A program made the position numbers and the translations under genes. A stretch of 38,382 bases of DNA. It comes from Gammaproteobacteria bacterium (GTDB taxonomy: Bacteria; Pseudomonadota; Gammaproteobacteria; Pseudomonadales; Pseudomonadaceae). The DNA is taken from the NCBI GenBank assembly GCA_018826895.1, contig JAHJYA010000089.1:1-38382 (forward strand). Reading direction: 5' to 3'. Below are positions 7,836 through 15,587 of the stretch, in pieces (the stretch's first letter is position 1; each line of letters opens with the position of its first letter). The notes under the pieces are model-generated. The model was given only the letters and a program-made list of their open reading frames with translations, had not been told where the DNA came from and did not search any database.

Positions 7836-8126
7836 TTAGAGGCGATGCATGAGTTGATGGTCGACGGCCTGCAGGTGCTCGCCGCAGGTTTGGCCGAAAT
7901 GCAAAAAGTGTGGAGTTTGCTGGTGTGCTGCCAAGGTCTGCTCGTCGCGCCACTGCTCGATCATCACGAACACATGGGCGTGTTGTTGGTGGCGGTGCAG
8001 GTCGTATTGCAGGCAGCCGTCCTCGCGGCGGCTGGCTTCGACCAGCACACGCAGGCCGGCTTCCACGGCTGCCTGCTGCGCCGGGTCGGCGGTGATGGTG
8101 GCAATCAGGGTCAGCGGGGTGGTCAT
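7836..8126 (-). CDS. Putative quinol monooxygenase (ABM/YgiN family)
   Basis: 96 aa single antibiotic-biosynthesis-monooxygenase domain, a small dimeric ferredoxin-like fold acting without cofactor. Family features include the opening strand LTLIATITADP, the central GCLQYDLHRH with FVMIEQWRDEQTLAAHQQTPHF, and the His after the third strand. YgiN relatives oxidise quinols to quinones, which pairs naturally with the quinone-reductase-like gene 10 bases downstream. The ATG at 8126 has GGAG 8 bases before it. It is the first gene of the operon facing the LysR gene. Confidence 0.9.
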   Translation of the reverse strand: MTTPLTLIATITADPAQQAAVEAGLRVLVEASRREDGCLQYDLHRHQQHAHVFVMIEQWRDEQTLAAHQQTPHFLHFGQTCGEHLQAVDHQLMHRL

Positions 8127-8210
8127 GGTCAGGCTCCAGGGGGCACGGCTGAACGGGTGACCATGCTCGTTTATTTGGCTGGCAAGAAAAACAGCGCCTG
8201 AGTAAAGTCT

Positions 8211-8231
8211 CTTTCAACTTTTTATTGAAAG
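8211..8231. promoter_or_regulatory. Perfect inverted repeat, candidate LysR operator
   Basis: CTTTCAA-N7-TTGAAAG, ten bases before the LysR start and 85 bases before the monooxygenase start. It contains a T-N11-A frame typical of LysR-type binding sites, and its position suits autoregulation of lysR with activation of the divergent operon. Confidence 0.55.
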
Positions 8232-8241
8232 TGAGCTGCGC

Positions 8242-9159
8242 ATGTTGCGCCTCGATGACCTGCAATTGTTCGTACGTACCGCAGAGTTGGGCAGCCTCTC
8301 GGCGGCGGCGCGGCACCTGGATATCTCGCCCGCAGTAGCCAGCGCCGCGCTCAAGCGCCTGGAGCAACAGCTCGCCACGCGGCTAATCGCACGCTCCACC
8401 CGCAGCCTACGGCTGACCCCGGAAGGCGAGGCCTACCTGGCCCATGCCCGGCAGGCCCTGCAAAGCCTGGAAGCCGGCCAGCAACAGCTTGATGGCAGCC
8501 GCGAAGGCATCAGTGGCGTGCTGCAGTTGTCGGCACCCTCGGACTTTGGCCGCAACACCCTGCTGACCTGGCTGGACGATTTTCAGGCCCTGCACCCCTT
8601 GCTGCACCTGCGCCTGCTGCTTGGCGACCGGATTACCGACCTGTTCCGCGAGCCGGTGGACGTGGCCCTGCGCTATGGCGCGCCGGAAGACTCCAGCCTG
8701 GTCGCGCTACCGGTCGCCACCAGTAATCGACGCGTACTGTGCGCCGCGCCAAGTTACCTGGCGCGCCGTGGTGTGCCACAGAGCGTGGAGGCGCTGGCGG
8801 AGCACAATTGTTTGCTGTACATGCTCGGTGGACGGGTGCACGAGCGCTGGCGTTTCCAAGCCGGTAAGCGCGAGCAGAGCCTGGTGGTGAAGGGCGATCG
8901 GGTCAGTGACGATGCCGATGTGGTGCGGCGCTGGGCCGTGGCTGGCCATGGCTTGGTGTACAAGTCCTGGCTGGATGTGGCCGGTGACGTGCAGGCCGGT
9001 CACCTGCAGGTGCTGCTCAGCCACAGCCTGGGTGAGGCGACGCCGTTGTACCTGGTATGCGCGCACCGCGCCCAGTTGAGCAAGCCGGTGCACCTGCTGC
9101 GTGACTTCGTTCAGGCGCGTTGCGCCGGGTTGCTGGCGCAGGCGCCCTGGGCGAACTAA
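8242..9159 (+). CDS. LysR-family transcriptional regulator
   Basis: 305 aa. The winged helix-turn-helix is at residues 1-60 (LQLFVRTAELGSLSAAARHL, then ALKRLEQQLATRLIARSTRS), followed by the linker helix and a substrate-binding domain of the PBP2_CrgA-like type (SAPSDFGRNTLLTWLDDF). These regulators commonly sit divergent from quinone reductase or short-chain dehydrogenase genes and respond to electrophiles or aromatic compounds. Here the divergent genes are the monooxygenase and the oxidoreductase. The start at 8242 has only a weak Shine-Dalgarno. Length is standard; the effector is unknown. Confidence 0.93.
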   Translation: MLRLDDLQLFVRTAELGSLSAAARHLDISPAVASAALKRLEQQLATRLIARSTRSLRLTPEGEAYLAHARQALQSLEAGQQQLDGSREGISGVLQLSAPSDFGRNTLLTWLDDFQALHPLLHLRLLLGDRITDLFREPVDVALRYGAPEDSSLVALPVATSNRRVLCAAPSYLARRGVPQSVEALAEHNCLLYMLGGRVHERWRFQAGKREQSLVVKGDRVSDDADVVRRWAVAGHGLVYKSWLDVAGDVQAGHLQVLLSHSLGEATPLYLVCAHRAQLSKPVHLLRDFVQARCAGLLAQAPWAN

Positions 9160-9175
9160 GATTGCCGCGGAACGC

Positions 9176-9194
9176 CTGCGGTGATTCACCGCAG
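9176..9194. terminator. Short hairpin after lysR
   Basis: CTGCGGTG-ATT-CACCGCAG, a perfect 8-base stem 16 bases after the LysR stop and 36 bases before the DUF2946 start. No T-run is present, so it may instead act in the leader of the following operon. Confidence 0.35.
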
Positions 9195-9230
9195 TGTCGT
9201 TACGGTCTTCTGCATTTAGAGTCGCGCTCC

Positions 9231-9617
9231 ATGAAACTGGCCCGCACCAACCGCTCACTGATTGCCTGGATGCTGTATTTCAGCGTCCTGTTCAGTGCGT
9301 TCGTCTGTGCGATCAGCCACGGCCAGATGGCCGGGCTGCAGCTGGCCGGGCTGGACGGTCAGTACTGCTCCTTCGAGGGCAATTTTGGCGCCGGTGCCGA
9401 CCTCGACGGCTCCGGTATTGTCGCGCCAAGCCCTGCCACCGGCTCCGGCTGTTCGCTCAGCAGCACCTTCAGCGCGATCATCCTGGCGGCCTTCTTCGGT
9501 CTGCTGGGTATGCTCGCGGCCAGCCGTTCGCCGCTGCGCAGCCTGCTGTTCAGCCCGCGTCCGGTCCGCTACCTCTGGCCCTCGGCCAACCCCCGCGCTT
9601 CTCCGTTTTTCGCCTGA
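9231..9617 (+). CDS. DUF2946-like small membrane/periplasmic protein
   Basis: 128 aa from the ATG at 9231. An N-terminal hydrophobic stretch (about residues 10-30, AWMLYFSVLFSAFVCAIS) is followed by HGQM, a Cys-containing middle (GQYCSF), another Cys (GSGCSL), and a second hydrophobic segment (about 82-97). This layout matches the DUF2946 proteins that head PepSY/TonB-receptor copper operons in Pseudomonas. Function is undetermined; the Cys, His and Met residues could bind copper. It is 75 bases before the PepSY gene and probably cotranscribed. The Shine-Dalgarno is weak, so the start is less sure than the gene. Confidence 0.78.
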   Translation: MKLARTNRSLIAWMLYFSVLFSAFVCAISHGQMAGLQLAGLDGQYCSFEGNFGAGADLDGSGIVAPSPATGSGCSLSSTFSAIILAAFFGLLGMLAASRSPLRSLLFSPRPVRYLWPSANPRASPFFA

Positions 9618-9692
9618 TAACTGCGCCTGTTCTGGGCGTTTCCTTCATGCGAATCGAGCGCGTGCCCCTGGGCATGGCTCTGGAGAAGTTTT

Positions 9693-11099
9693 ATGTCGTC
9701 GTCCCCCGACTCCACTGCTGCGCGCCCGCGCGGGCAGGTGTCCTTCTACAACCTGGCCTGGCGCTGGCATTTCTATGCCGGGCTGTTTGTTATCCCCTTT
9801 ATGATCATGCTGTCGCTCACCGGGCTGATCTACCTGTTCAAGCCGCAGCTCGATGAGCTGATGTATGCCGACCTGCTGCTGGTGCCGGTGGCTGAACAAC
9901 GCCTGAGTGCTGACCAGCAACTGACCCTGGTGCGCGAGGCCTACCCGCAGGCCAGGGTGAGCCAGTACTTCCCGCCGACTGCTGCCGGGCGCAGTGCACA
10001 GTTTGTGCTCAGCGATGCGGGGCAGGATCTCAATCTGTTTCTCGACCCCTACAGCGGCCATGTGCTCGGCACCCAGGATGCGCTGTGGAACCTGCAAGCA
10101 GCGGCGCGCAAGCTGCACGGCGATCTGCTGATCGGCACTGTGGGTGACCGTTTGATCGAGCTGGCGGCAGGCTGGGGCATCGTATTGGTGGTGTCCGGCC
10201 TGTACCTGTGGTGGCCGCGTGGCAGTAGCGGGGCGGGTGTGCTCTGGCCACGCCTGAGTGCCCGGGGGCGTCTGTGGTGGCGCGATCTGCATGCGGTGAC
10301 CGGCTTCTGGGGCAGCGCGCTGTTACTCTTTATGCTGCTCACCGGCATGACCTGGACCGGCTATTGGGGCGCGCAATTTGCCGGCGCCTGGAACCACTTT
10401 CCCGCCGCCATGTGGGATGACGTACCCAAGTCCGGCGAGCTGACCGGCAGCCTTAACAACAGCCGTCAGCAGACTGTGGCCTGGGCGGTGGAAGTCACCC
10501 CACTGCCGGCCTCCGATCCCCATGCGGCGCACCAGGGCCATGCCGGTCACAGCGCCCCGGCAAGTACCGCGAGCCTGCTGCAGCATGTCGTCGATACCGC
10601 CGCCGAGCGCGGTGTGCAGCCGGGCTACAGCATTACGCTGCCCAAGGGTGAACAGGGCGTTTACACCATCGCGCTGTTTGCCGACGACCCACGTAACGAC
10701 GCCACCCTGCACCTGGATCAATACAGCGGCGCGGTGCTCGCCGATGTGCGCTGGCAGGACTACGGCCTGGTCGCCAAGACCGTGGAAACCGGGGTGATGC
10801 TGCACGAGGGCAAGCTGTTCGGCCTGGTCAACCAGTTGCTTATGGCGCTGGTCTGCCTGCTGATTCTGCTCAGCTCGGTCAGCGGCCTGGTGCTCTGGTG
10901 GAAACGCCGCCCAGCCGGCAGCCTCGGCGTGCCGCCGCTGCGCCACGACCTGCCGCGCTGGAAGACCGCTATCGGCGTGATGCTGGCGCTCGGCGTGCTC
11001 TTCCCGCTGGTTGGCGCCTCGCTGGTGCTGGTGTGGGCCTTGGACCGCTTACTGGGCCTGTTGCGTCGGCAGCTGGCGGTAAACACCAGCGAAGCCTGA
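9693..11099 (+). CDS. PepSY-associated transmembrane protein (possible periplasmic/metal reductase)
   Basis: 468 aa, PepSY_TM family. Four main membrane regions are visible: about residues 25-50 (HFYAGLFVIPFMIMLSLTGLIYLF), 150-172, 205-225, and 375-400 with a last one near 430-455. PepSY-type modules fall in the periplasmic loops. Conserved His residues occur near membrane segments (RWHFYAG, DLHAVTGFW, LHEGKLFG), as in members thought to hold heme and reduce iron or copper. The periplasmic loop has a His-rich patch (HAAHQGHAGH). GGAGAAG precedes the ATG. It sits between the DUF2946 gene and a TonB receptor, which suggests reduction or transfer of an imported metal. Confidence 0.9.
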   Translation: MSSSPDSTAARPRGQVSFYNLAWRWHFYAGLFVIPFMIMLSLTGLIYLFKPQLDELMYADLLLVPVAEQRLSADQQLTLVREAYPQARVSQYFPPTAAGRSAQFVLSDAGQDLNLFLDPYSGHVLGTQDALWNLQAAARKLHGDLLIGTVGDRLIELAAGWGIVLVVSGLYLWWPRGSSGAGVLWPRLSARGRLWWRDLHAVTGFWGSALLLFMLLTGMTWTGYWGAQFAGAWNHFPAAMWDDVPKSGELTGSLNNSRQQTVAWAVEVTPLPASDPHAAHQGHAGHSAPASTASLLQHVVDTAAERGVQPGYSITLPKGEQGVYTIALFADDPRNDATLHLDQYSGAVLADVRWQDYGLVAKTVETGVMLHEGKLFGLVNQLLMALVCLLILLSSVSGLVLWWKRRPAGSLGVPPLRHDLPRWKTAIGVMLALGVLFPLVGASLVLVWALDRLLGLLRRQLAVNTSEA

Positions 11100-11114
11100 G
11101 CCACTCTCGAATGC

Positions 11115-11138
11115 CTACCGGCCTCTGTGCGCCGGTAG
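11115..11138. other. Hairpin between PepSY and TonB-receptor genes
   Basis: CTACCGGC-N8-GCCGGTAG, an 8-base perfect stem 15 bases after the PepSY stop and 40 bases before the receptor ATG. It could attenuate transcription or stabilise mRNA ends between the two genes; there is no T-run. Confidence 0.4.
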
Positions 11139-11178
11139 ATGACCCGCGCGTCTTGCGCGTGAAACTGGATTTCAAGAC

Positions 11179-13209
11179 ATGCCATTTACTCTAAGACCAT
11201 TACCTTTGTGCATCCAGCTGGCCATCCTTGCCCTTGGCTGGCAGGCCCTGCCAGCGCTGGCCGACAGCACCCTGGCGCTCGGCAGCGTGACCGTTACCCC
11301 TGAGCAACAGGGCAAGTTGTCGAGCCACAACATTCTCAGCTCGGTGGATTACGTCGGCCATGACGTGCTGGAAAAGCAGCCCGTGCAATACAGCTGGGAG
11401 CTGTTCCAGCAGGTACCAGGTGTGATGCTGACCCAGTTCAACCAGGGCACCACCTCCGGCAAATTGTCGTTTCGCGGCTTTAACGGGGAAGGCGAGGTCA
11501 ATGCGGTCAAGCTGCTGATCGACGGCATCCCGAGCAACACCAACGACGGCAACATGCCCTTTATCGACATGGTCTACCCGCTGGATATCGAAGAGATCGA
11601 AGTAGTGCGCGGCACCAACGACCCGCGCTACGGCCTGCACAACATTGCCGGCAACGCCAGCATCAACACCCTGCAGGGCGGCAACGACGGCAAGCTGCGC
11701 CTGCGCACCGGCAGTTTCGATACCCAGGAGCTGCAACTGGTCAAAGGCATCGAGACGGGCAACTGGTCGCAGAACTACTTCGTCGCTTACCAGAAGAGCG
11801 GCGGCTACCGTGACCATGCCGACACTGAGCGGCAGAGCTTCGCCGGCAAGTGGTTCTATACCGCTGACGCCGGCTGGCGAGTGGGGCTGATCGCACGGTA
11901 TTACGAAGCCGATGCGCTGGAGGCCGGTTACCTGACCCGAGCCGACGCGCATGATGACCCCCGCCAGTCCTACGCCAATAATGCCTTTGATGAAGGCGAG
12001 CGCAGCATGGACCAGCTCAGCCTGCACCTGGACACCGATGTTGCCGAGGACCTGGCCTGGTCGAGCAAGGTCTACTACAACCGCTTTGAAGACCGCCGCT
12101 GGACCAAATACTGGATCACTTCGGCGCAGCAGGAGCGCTTCAACGACGAAGACCAGTACGGCGCCATCAGCAGCCTGACCTGGCGCCCCGAGGTGCAGGG
12201 CCTGTACGACTTCGCCCTGGAAGGTGGTGCGGATATTCAGCGTCAGGAGGTAGTCAGCGAGCGTTATCGCACCGTGAATCAGGTGCGTGCTGCGCAGACC
12301 CGTAATCAGGTATTCGACCTGACCACCACCGGTGTTTATGTGCAGACGGTGATCCAGCCCTGGGAAAGCCTCAAGCTGATCCCAGCGTATCGTGTAGACC
12401 GTGTCGAGGGTGACTACCGCAACGAGCTGAGTGGCGAGCGCGCCAGCGTCAACGACTACGGCACGATCAAGCAGCCTAAATTCAGCCTGGTCTATTCACC
12501 GTGGAAAGAGGCCAGCTTCTACGCCAACTGGGGGCGTACCTTCCAGATTGGAGTGGGCTCCGGCGCTTACCGCCTGGCCAGCCAGAGCGATGACCTTAAA
12601 CCCTCGATCAACGAGGGCTGGGAAACCGGGATCAAGTTCAACCCGACGAGCTGGCTCGACGGTCGGGTGGCCTACTGGGAGCAGCACGCCACCGACGAGG
12701 TGCAGCGCAAGCTCAACGACCCGGTCGGCGACTCGGAAAACGTCGGGGAAACCTTGCGCCGCGGTTACGACATCCAGCTCAACCTGTACCCGAACGACCT
12801 GGCGCGGGTCTGGCTGTCCTACTCGCGGCAGTTCTCCGAAATTCTCGAGCCCAACCCCAACCTGCCGAGCAGCAAGGGCAAGGAAATCGACCATGTGCCG
12901 CATCACCTGTACGCGCTGGGCGCCGACATGCAGGCCAGTGAGAAGCTAAAGCTCAGCGCCTGGGTCAATGGCCAGAGCGACTATTACCTGGAGCGTACCA
13001 ACGCACGAGGTCAGTACGGTGGCTACACCCTGCTCAACCTCGGGGCCGAGTACCGCCTGAGTGAGACGGTGAGTGTGGACATGCAGCTGAAGAACGTCAC
13101 CAACCGCTACTACGAGTACGTGTGGTATGACCCTGATGGTGCTCTGGATTCCCTGCATGCGCCTGGCGATGGTCGTGCGCTCTATGCGGGTTTGACCCTG
13201 GATTTCTGA
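11179..13209 (+). CDS. TonB-dependent outer-membrane receptor
   Basis: 676 aa. The signal peptide ends at LPALA (about residue 28). A likely TonB box (LGSVTVTP) follows, then the plug domain to about residue 165, with typical blocks FRGFNGEGEVNAVKLLIDG and IEEIEVVRGTNDPRYGLHNIAGNASINTL, and a 22-strand barrel ending in the outer-membrane signature YAGLTLDF with terminal Phe. Plug residues before FRGF are MLTQFNQGTTSGKLS. It imports a metal or metal complex using TonB energy. Its position between PepSY and PCu(A)C genes makes copper, or a copper or iron chelate, the best guess. No Fur box was noticed upstream. Confidence 0.93.
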   Translation: MPFTLRPLPLCIQLAILALGWQALPALADSTLALGSVTVTPEQQGKLSSHNILSSVDYVGHDVLEKQPVQYSWELFQQVPGVMLTQFNQGTTSGKLSFRGFNGEGEVNAVKLLIDGIPSNTNDGNMPFIDMVYPLDIEEIEVVRGTNDPRYGLHNIAGNASINTLQGGNDGKLRLRTGSFDTQELQLVKGIETGNWSQNYFVAYQKSGGYRDHADTERQSFAGKWFYTADAGWRVGLIARYYEADALEAGYLTRADAHDDPRQSYANNAFDEGERSMDQLSLHLDTDVAEDLAWSSKVYYNRFEDRRWTKYWITSAQQERFNDEDQYGAISSLTWRPEVQGLYDFALEGGADIQRQEVVSERYRTVNQVRAAQTRNQVFDLTTTGVYVQTVIQPWESLKLIPAYRVDRVEGDYRNELSGERASVNDYGTIKQPKFSLVYSPWKEASFYANWGRTFQIGVGSGAYRLASQSDDLKPSINEGWETGIKFNPTSWLDGRVAYWEQHATDEVQRKLNDPVGDSENVGETLRRGYDIQLNLYPNDLARVWLSYSRQFSEILEPNPNLPSSKGKEIDHVPHHLYALGADMQASEKLKLSAWVNGQSDYYLERTNARGQYGGYTLLNLGAEYRLSETVSVDMQLKNVTNRYYEYVWYDPDGALDSLHAPGDGRALYAGLTLDF

Positions 13210-13308
13210 GTTTTAGTCGGCTGTGTTGCAGGGGGTGGTGGATACCCAGAGAGGCGTTCACCGCTTACCCAGACACAGCCTTACATGTCCCCCAAGGAGG
13301 TAACATCC

Positions 13309-13791
13309 ATGACCCTGAAGAAAACCCTGCTCGGCCTCTCCCTGCTGTTGCCGGCCCTGCTGGCCCAGGCCCACGAGTACAGCGCCGGCCAGTTGCATAT
13401 CGAGCACCCCTGGTCGCGCGAGATGCCGCCAGTGGCGCCGACGGCTGCCGCCTACTTCGTGATTCACAACAAGGGCAGCGACGCCGATCGCCTGATCAGC
13501 GTCAGCACTCCGAACGCCGGCAAGGCTGAGCTGCACGAGCATGTGCATGCCGGTGGCGTAATGAAAATGCAGCAGGTACAGGATGTGCTCGTCCCCGCCG
13601 GTGGCGAAGTGAAATTCGAGCCCATGGGCTATCACGTCATGTTGTTCAACCTGAAGCAGCAGGCCAAAGACGGCGAGCGCTTCCCGCTGACCCTGACCTT
13701 CGAAAAGGCCGGCGCGGTCGAGGTTGAAGTGGCGGTGCAGAAGGACACACCGGCCAGCGACAAGGGCCATGGCGAAGGGCACGCCCACTGA
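13309..13791 (+). CDS. Periplasmic copper chaperone PCu(A)C
   Basis: 160 aa from the ATG at 13309, chosen because AGGAGGT lies just before it; an ATG at 13285 is in frame but poorly placed. The signal peptide ends at LLAQA, before HEYSAG. The Cu(I)-binding pattern H(M)x10Mx21HxM is present: ELHEHVHAGGVMKM followed by YHVMLF. A His-rich tail (GHGEGHAH) could bind additional Cu(II). PCu(A)C proteins deliver copper to cytochrome oxidase assembly. It lies 100 bases after the TonB receptor; the gap holds a long-range inverted pair GGCTGTGT (13219-13226) with ACACAGCC (13273-13280), so expression could be adjusted separately. Confidence 0.94.
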   Translation: MTLKKTLLGLSLLLPALLAQAHEYSAGQLHIEHPWSREMPPVAPTAAAYFVIHNKGSDADRLISVSTPNAGKAELHEHVHAGGVMKMQQVQDVLVPAGGEVKFEPMGYHVMLFNLKQQAKDGERFPLTLTFEKAGAVEVEVAVQKDTPASDKGHGEGHAH

Positions 13792-13850
13792 TCTGCAGCC
13801 TCCCCGCTGCATTGGTGTTGGCCTATGCGCCCGGCCCAGGCCTCCGGTAG

Positions 13851-13877
13851 CCTGGGTTTCGCGCAGCGAAACCCAGG
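13851..13877. terminator. Perfect hairpin closing the copper operon
   Basis: CCTGGGTTTCGC-GCA-GCGAAACCCAGG, 12-base perfect stem, 60 bases after the PCu(A)C stop. No T-run. The motif is also known as a dispersed palindrome in pseudomonads, so it may be a REP acting as mRNA end. A second hairpin, CCCCAAGCC (13907-13915) with GGCTTGGGG (13930-13938), follows before the next gene. Confidence 0.55.
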
Positions 13878-14021
13878 AACGGTGTCACAGCGTACACACC
13901 CTGTAACCCCAAGCCCTATCATTCGTTGCGGCTTGGGGCGTTCCCTAATACAGCCTTAAGGTTGTGGCCCGAGAGTAGTTCTTGCAGACACACATTCCCC
14001 CCTGCATTGAGAGGACTACCC

Positions 14022-14288
14022 ATGCGTAAGTTACTTCTGCTGTCCCTGGCTCTGGCCAGCCCGCTGACCTTTGCTGCCACAGAATGCACCACTGCCGACA
14101 AGGCGCAGTGGCAGGATCAGGATAAGTTCCAGGCTGACCTCAAGGCCCAGGGCTACCAGATCAACAAGTTCAAGGTTACCAGCGGCAACTGCTACGAAAT
14201 CTACGGCTTCAACAAGGAAGGCCAGAAGGTCGAAATCTACTTCGATCCGGTCGATGGCAAGGTCGTCAAAAGCGAAGTTGAAGACTGA
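14022..14288 (+). CDS. Small periplasmic PepSY-domain protein
   Basis: 88 aa from the ATG at 14022, with GAGAGGA upstream. The signal peptide is about residues 1-19 (cleavage near TFAAT). The mature part is one PepSY-like domain: a helix (FQADLKAQGYQINKFKV), a strand pair (NCYEIYGFNKEGQKVEIYFD) and the ending PVDGKVVKSEVED typical of these domains. Two cysteines may pair. Its stop overlaps the start of the cytochrome b561 gene by one base (TGATG), implying translational coupling. This pair is common in Pseudomonas and is thought to be a periplasmic redox or metal module. Confidence 0.9.
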   Translation: MRKLLLLSLALASPLTFAATECTTADKAQWQDQDKFQADLKAQGYQINKFKVTSGNCYEIYGFNKEGQKVEIYFDPVDGKVVKSEVED

Positions 14289-14821
14289 TGAGCAGCACCA
14301 CCCTGCGCCTGTGGGATCCGCTGATCAGGCTGTTCCACTGGTCGTTGGCGGGCGCTTTCCTGGCCAATTACTTCTTCACCGAAGAGGGCGAGAACTGGCA
14401 TCGCTGGTTCGGTTACTACGCCGTGGCCTGGTTGGCGATCCGCCTGGTGTGGGGTTTTATCGGCACGCCGGCCGCGCGCTGGGCGGACTTCTGGCCGACC
14501 CGCGCGCGCCTTGCCGAGCACCTGCGAGCATTGACTGCCGGGCGTGATTACCACCGTTTGGGGCACTCCCCACTCGGTGCTCTGGTGATGCTCGGCATGA
14601 TGCTGTTGATGCTCGGCCTGGGTGTGACCGGCTTTCTGATGGAGGAGGTCGATTACTTCTGGGGCGCTGATTTGCCGCTGGAAATCCATGAGTTCTGCGC
14701 TAACGCGCTGATGGCGCTGGTGGGTTTGCATATCGCCGCTGCGCTGTTTGAAAGCTACCGGCTGAAGGAAAACCTGCCGCTGTCGATGGTCACCGGCAAG
14801 CGGCGCAAACTAGGCGACTGA
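14288..14821 (+). CDS. Cytochrome b561-type membrane protein
   Basis: 177 aa, four predicted membrane helices (about residues 18-36, 42-60, 95-117, 138-158). Heme-ligand candidates are His in LFHWSLAG, NWHRWFG, IHEFC and GLHIAA. It belongs to the Ni/Fe-hydrogenase-type cytochrome b / b561 group that passes electrons across the inner membrane. Coupled by a one-base overlap to the small PepSY protein, it probably supplies electrons for a periplasmic reduction. The partner and electron donor are not shown by the sequence. Confidence 0.9.
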   Translation: MSSTTLRLWDPLIRLFHWSLAGAFLANYFFTEEGENWHRWFGYYAVAWLAIRLVWGFIGTPAARWADFWPTRARLAEHLRALTAGRDYHRLGHSPLGALVMLGMMLLMLGLGVTGFLMEEVDYFWGADLPLEIHEFCANALMALVGLHIAAALFESYRLKENLPLSMVTGKRRKLGD

Positions 14822-14837
14822 GGGGCGCGCATCTGCA

Positions 14838-15572
14838 TCATGGGTTGTTTTCCATCAGTCGTGCCACCTCGCCCGCACTGCGCAACTGCTCGAAGGCGTT
14901 GCGGGTCCGCTCGACGATGGCGTCGTCGGTGCTATTGCTGTAGGCCAGATAAAGGCCGGTGGTCAGGTCGGCAAGGGGCATGACCTGCTCCAGGCTGGCG
15001 AAGTCGCCGCCGGCTTCCTTGCTCAGGCGCATGGCATCCCCTTCAATCAATGGCAACAAGTCGATCTGGCCATTGAGCAGCTGCTTCATGGTGTCGCGAT
15101 TCTGCGACGCGACGAAGAGTTTGCTGAAGCCCTGGGCCTTGAAGTACGCATGGCGTACGTCGTCGCGGACCACGCCGATTGGGTAGCGCTTGGCGTCTTC
15201 CAGGCTGTTGATCTGGATGTCCTGGCGCTGCTTGAGTTTGTACAGGTAAGGCTCATAACGCTTCACTTCTCCCACCCACTTGAACAGGGACTCGCGCTCC
15301 GGCGTGCGCAGGATCAGGTAGATGAGCACATTGGGCTGTTGCAAGGCCATGTCATAGGCGCGTGCCCAGGGGTAGAGCGCCAGGTGGTAATCCAGACCTG
15401 CAGTCTTGAGTGTGCTTTCAACCACCGCAGTGGCCGGGCCGGAAACCTTATCGCCGTCCAGGAAGGCATGCAGGCTGTCCTCGGTGACTGCCTGGATCGT
15501 CTCGGCACGCACTGCGCCACAGAACATCAGAAGCACGGCTGTTAGCCAGGCACCACGGTGGGCAAACGTCAT
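14838..15572 (-). CDS. Periplasmic solute-binding protein, family 3-like (second of a pair)
   Basis: 244 aa from the ATG at 15572 (GAGG precedes it; a TTG five codons upstream is the alternative). The signal peptide ends near GAVRA. The SBP_bac_3 fold is recognisable from EDSLHAFLDGD, YPWARAYDMALQQPNVLIY and FKWVGEV. It shares these blocks with the binding protein at the operon head (PWARAYD, NVLIY, FKWVG), so the two are paralogues. It starts 15 bases after the diguanylate cyclase gene. No permease or ATPase is nearby, which suggests a sensory rather than transport role. Ligand unknown. Confidence 0.88.
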   Translation of the reverse strand: MTFAHRGAWLTAVLLMFCGAVRAETIQAVTEDSLHAFLDGDKVSGPATAVVESTLKTAGLDYHLALYPWARAYDMALQQPNVLIYLILRTPERESLFKWVGEVKRYEPYLYKLKQRQDIQINSLEDAKRYPIGVVRDDVRHAYFKAQGFSKLFVASQNRDTMKQLLNGQIDLLPLIEGDAMRLSKEAGGDFASLEQVMPLADLTTGLYLAYSNSTDDAIVERTRNAFEQLRSAGEVARLMENNP

Positions 15573-15587
15573 GATGAGCCTCGTCAA

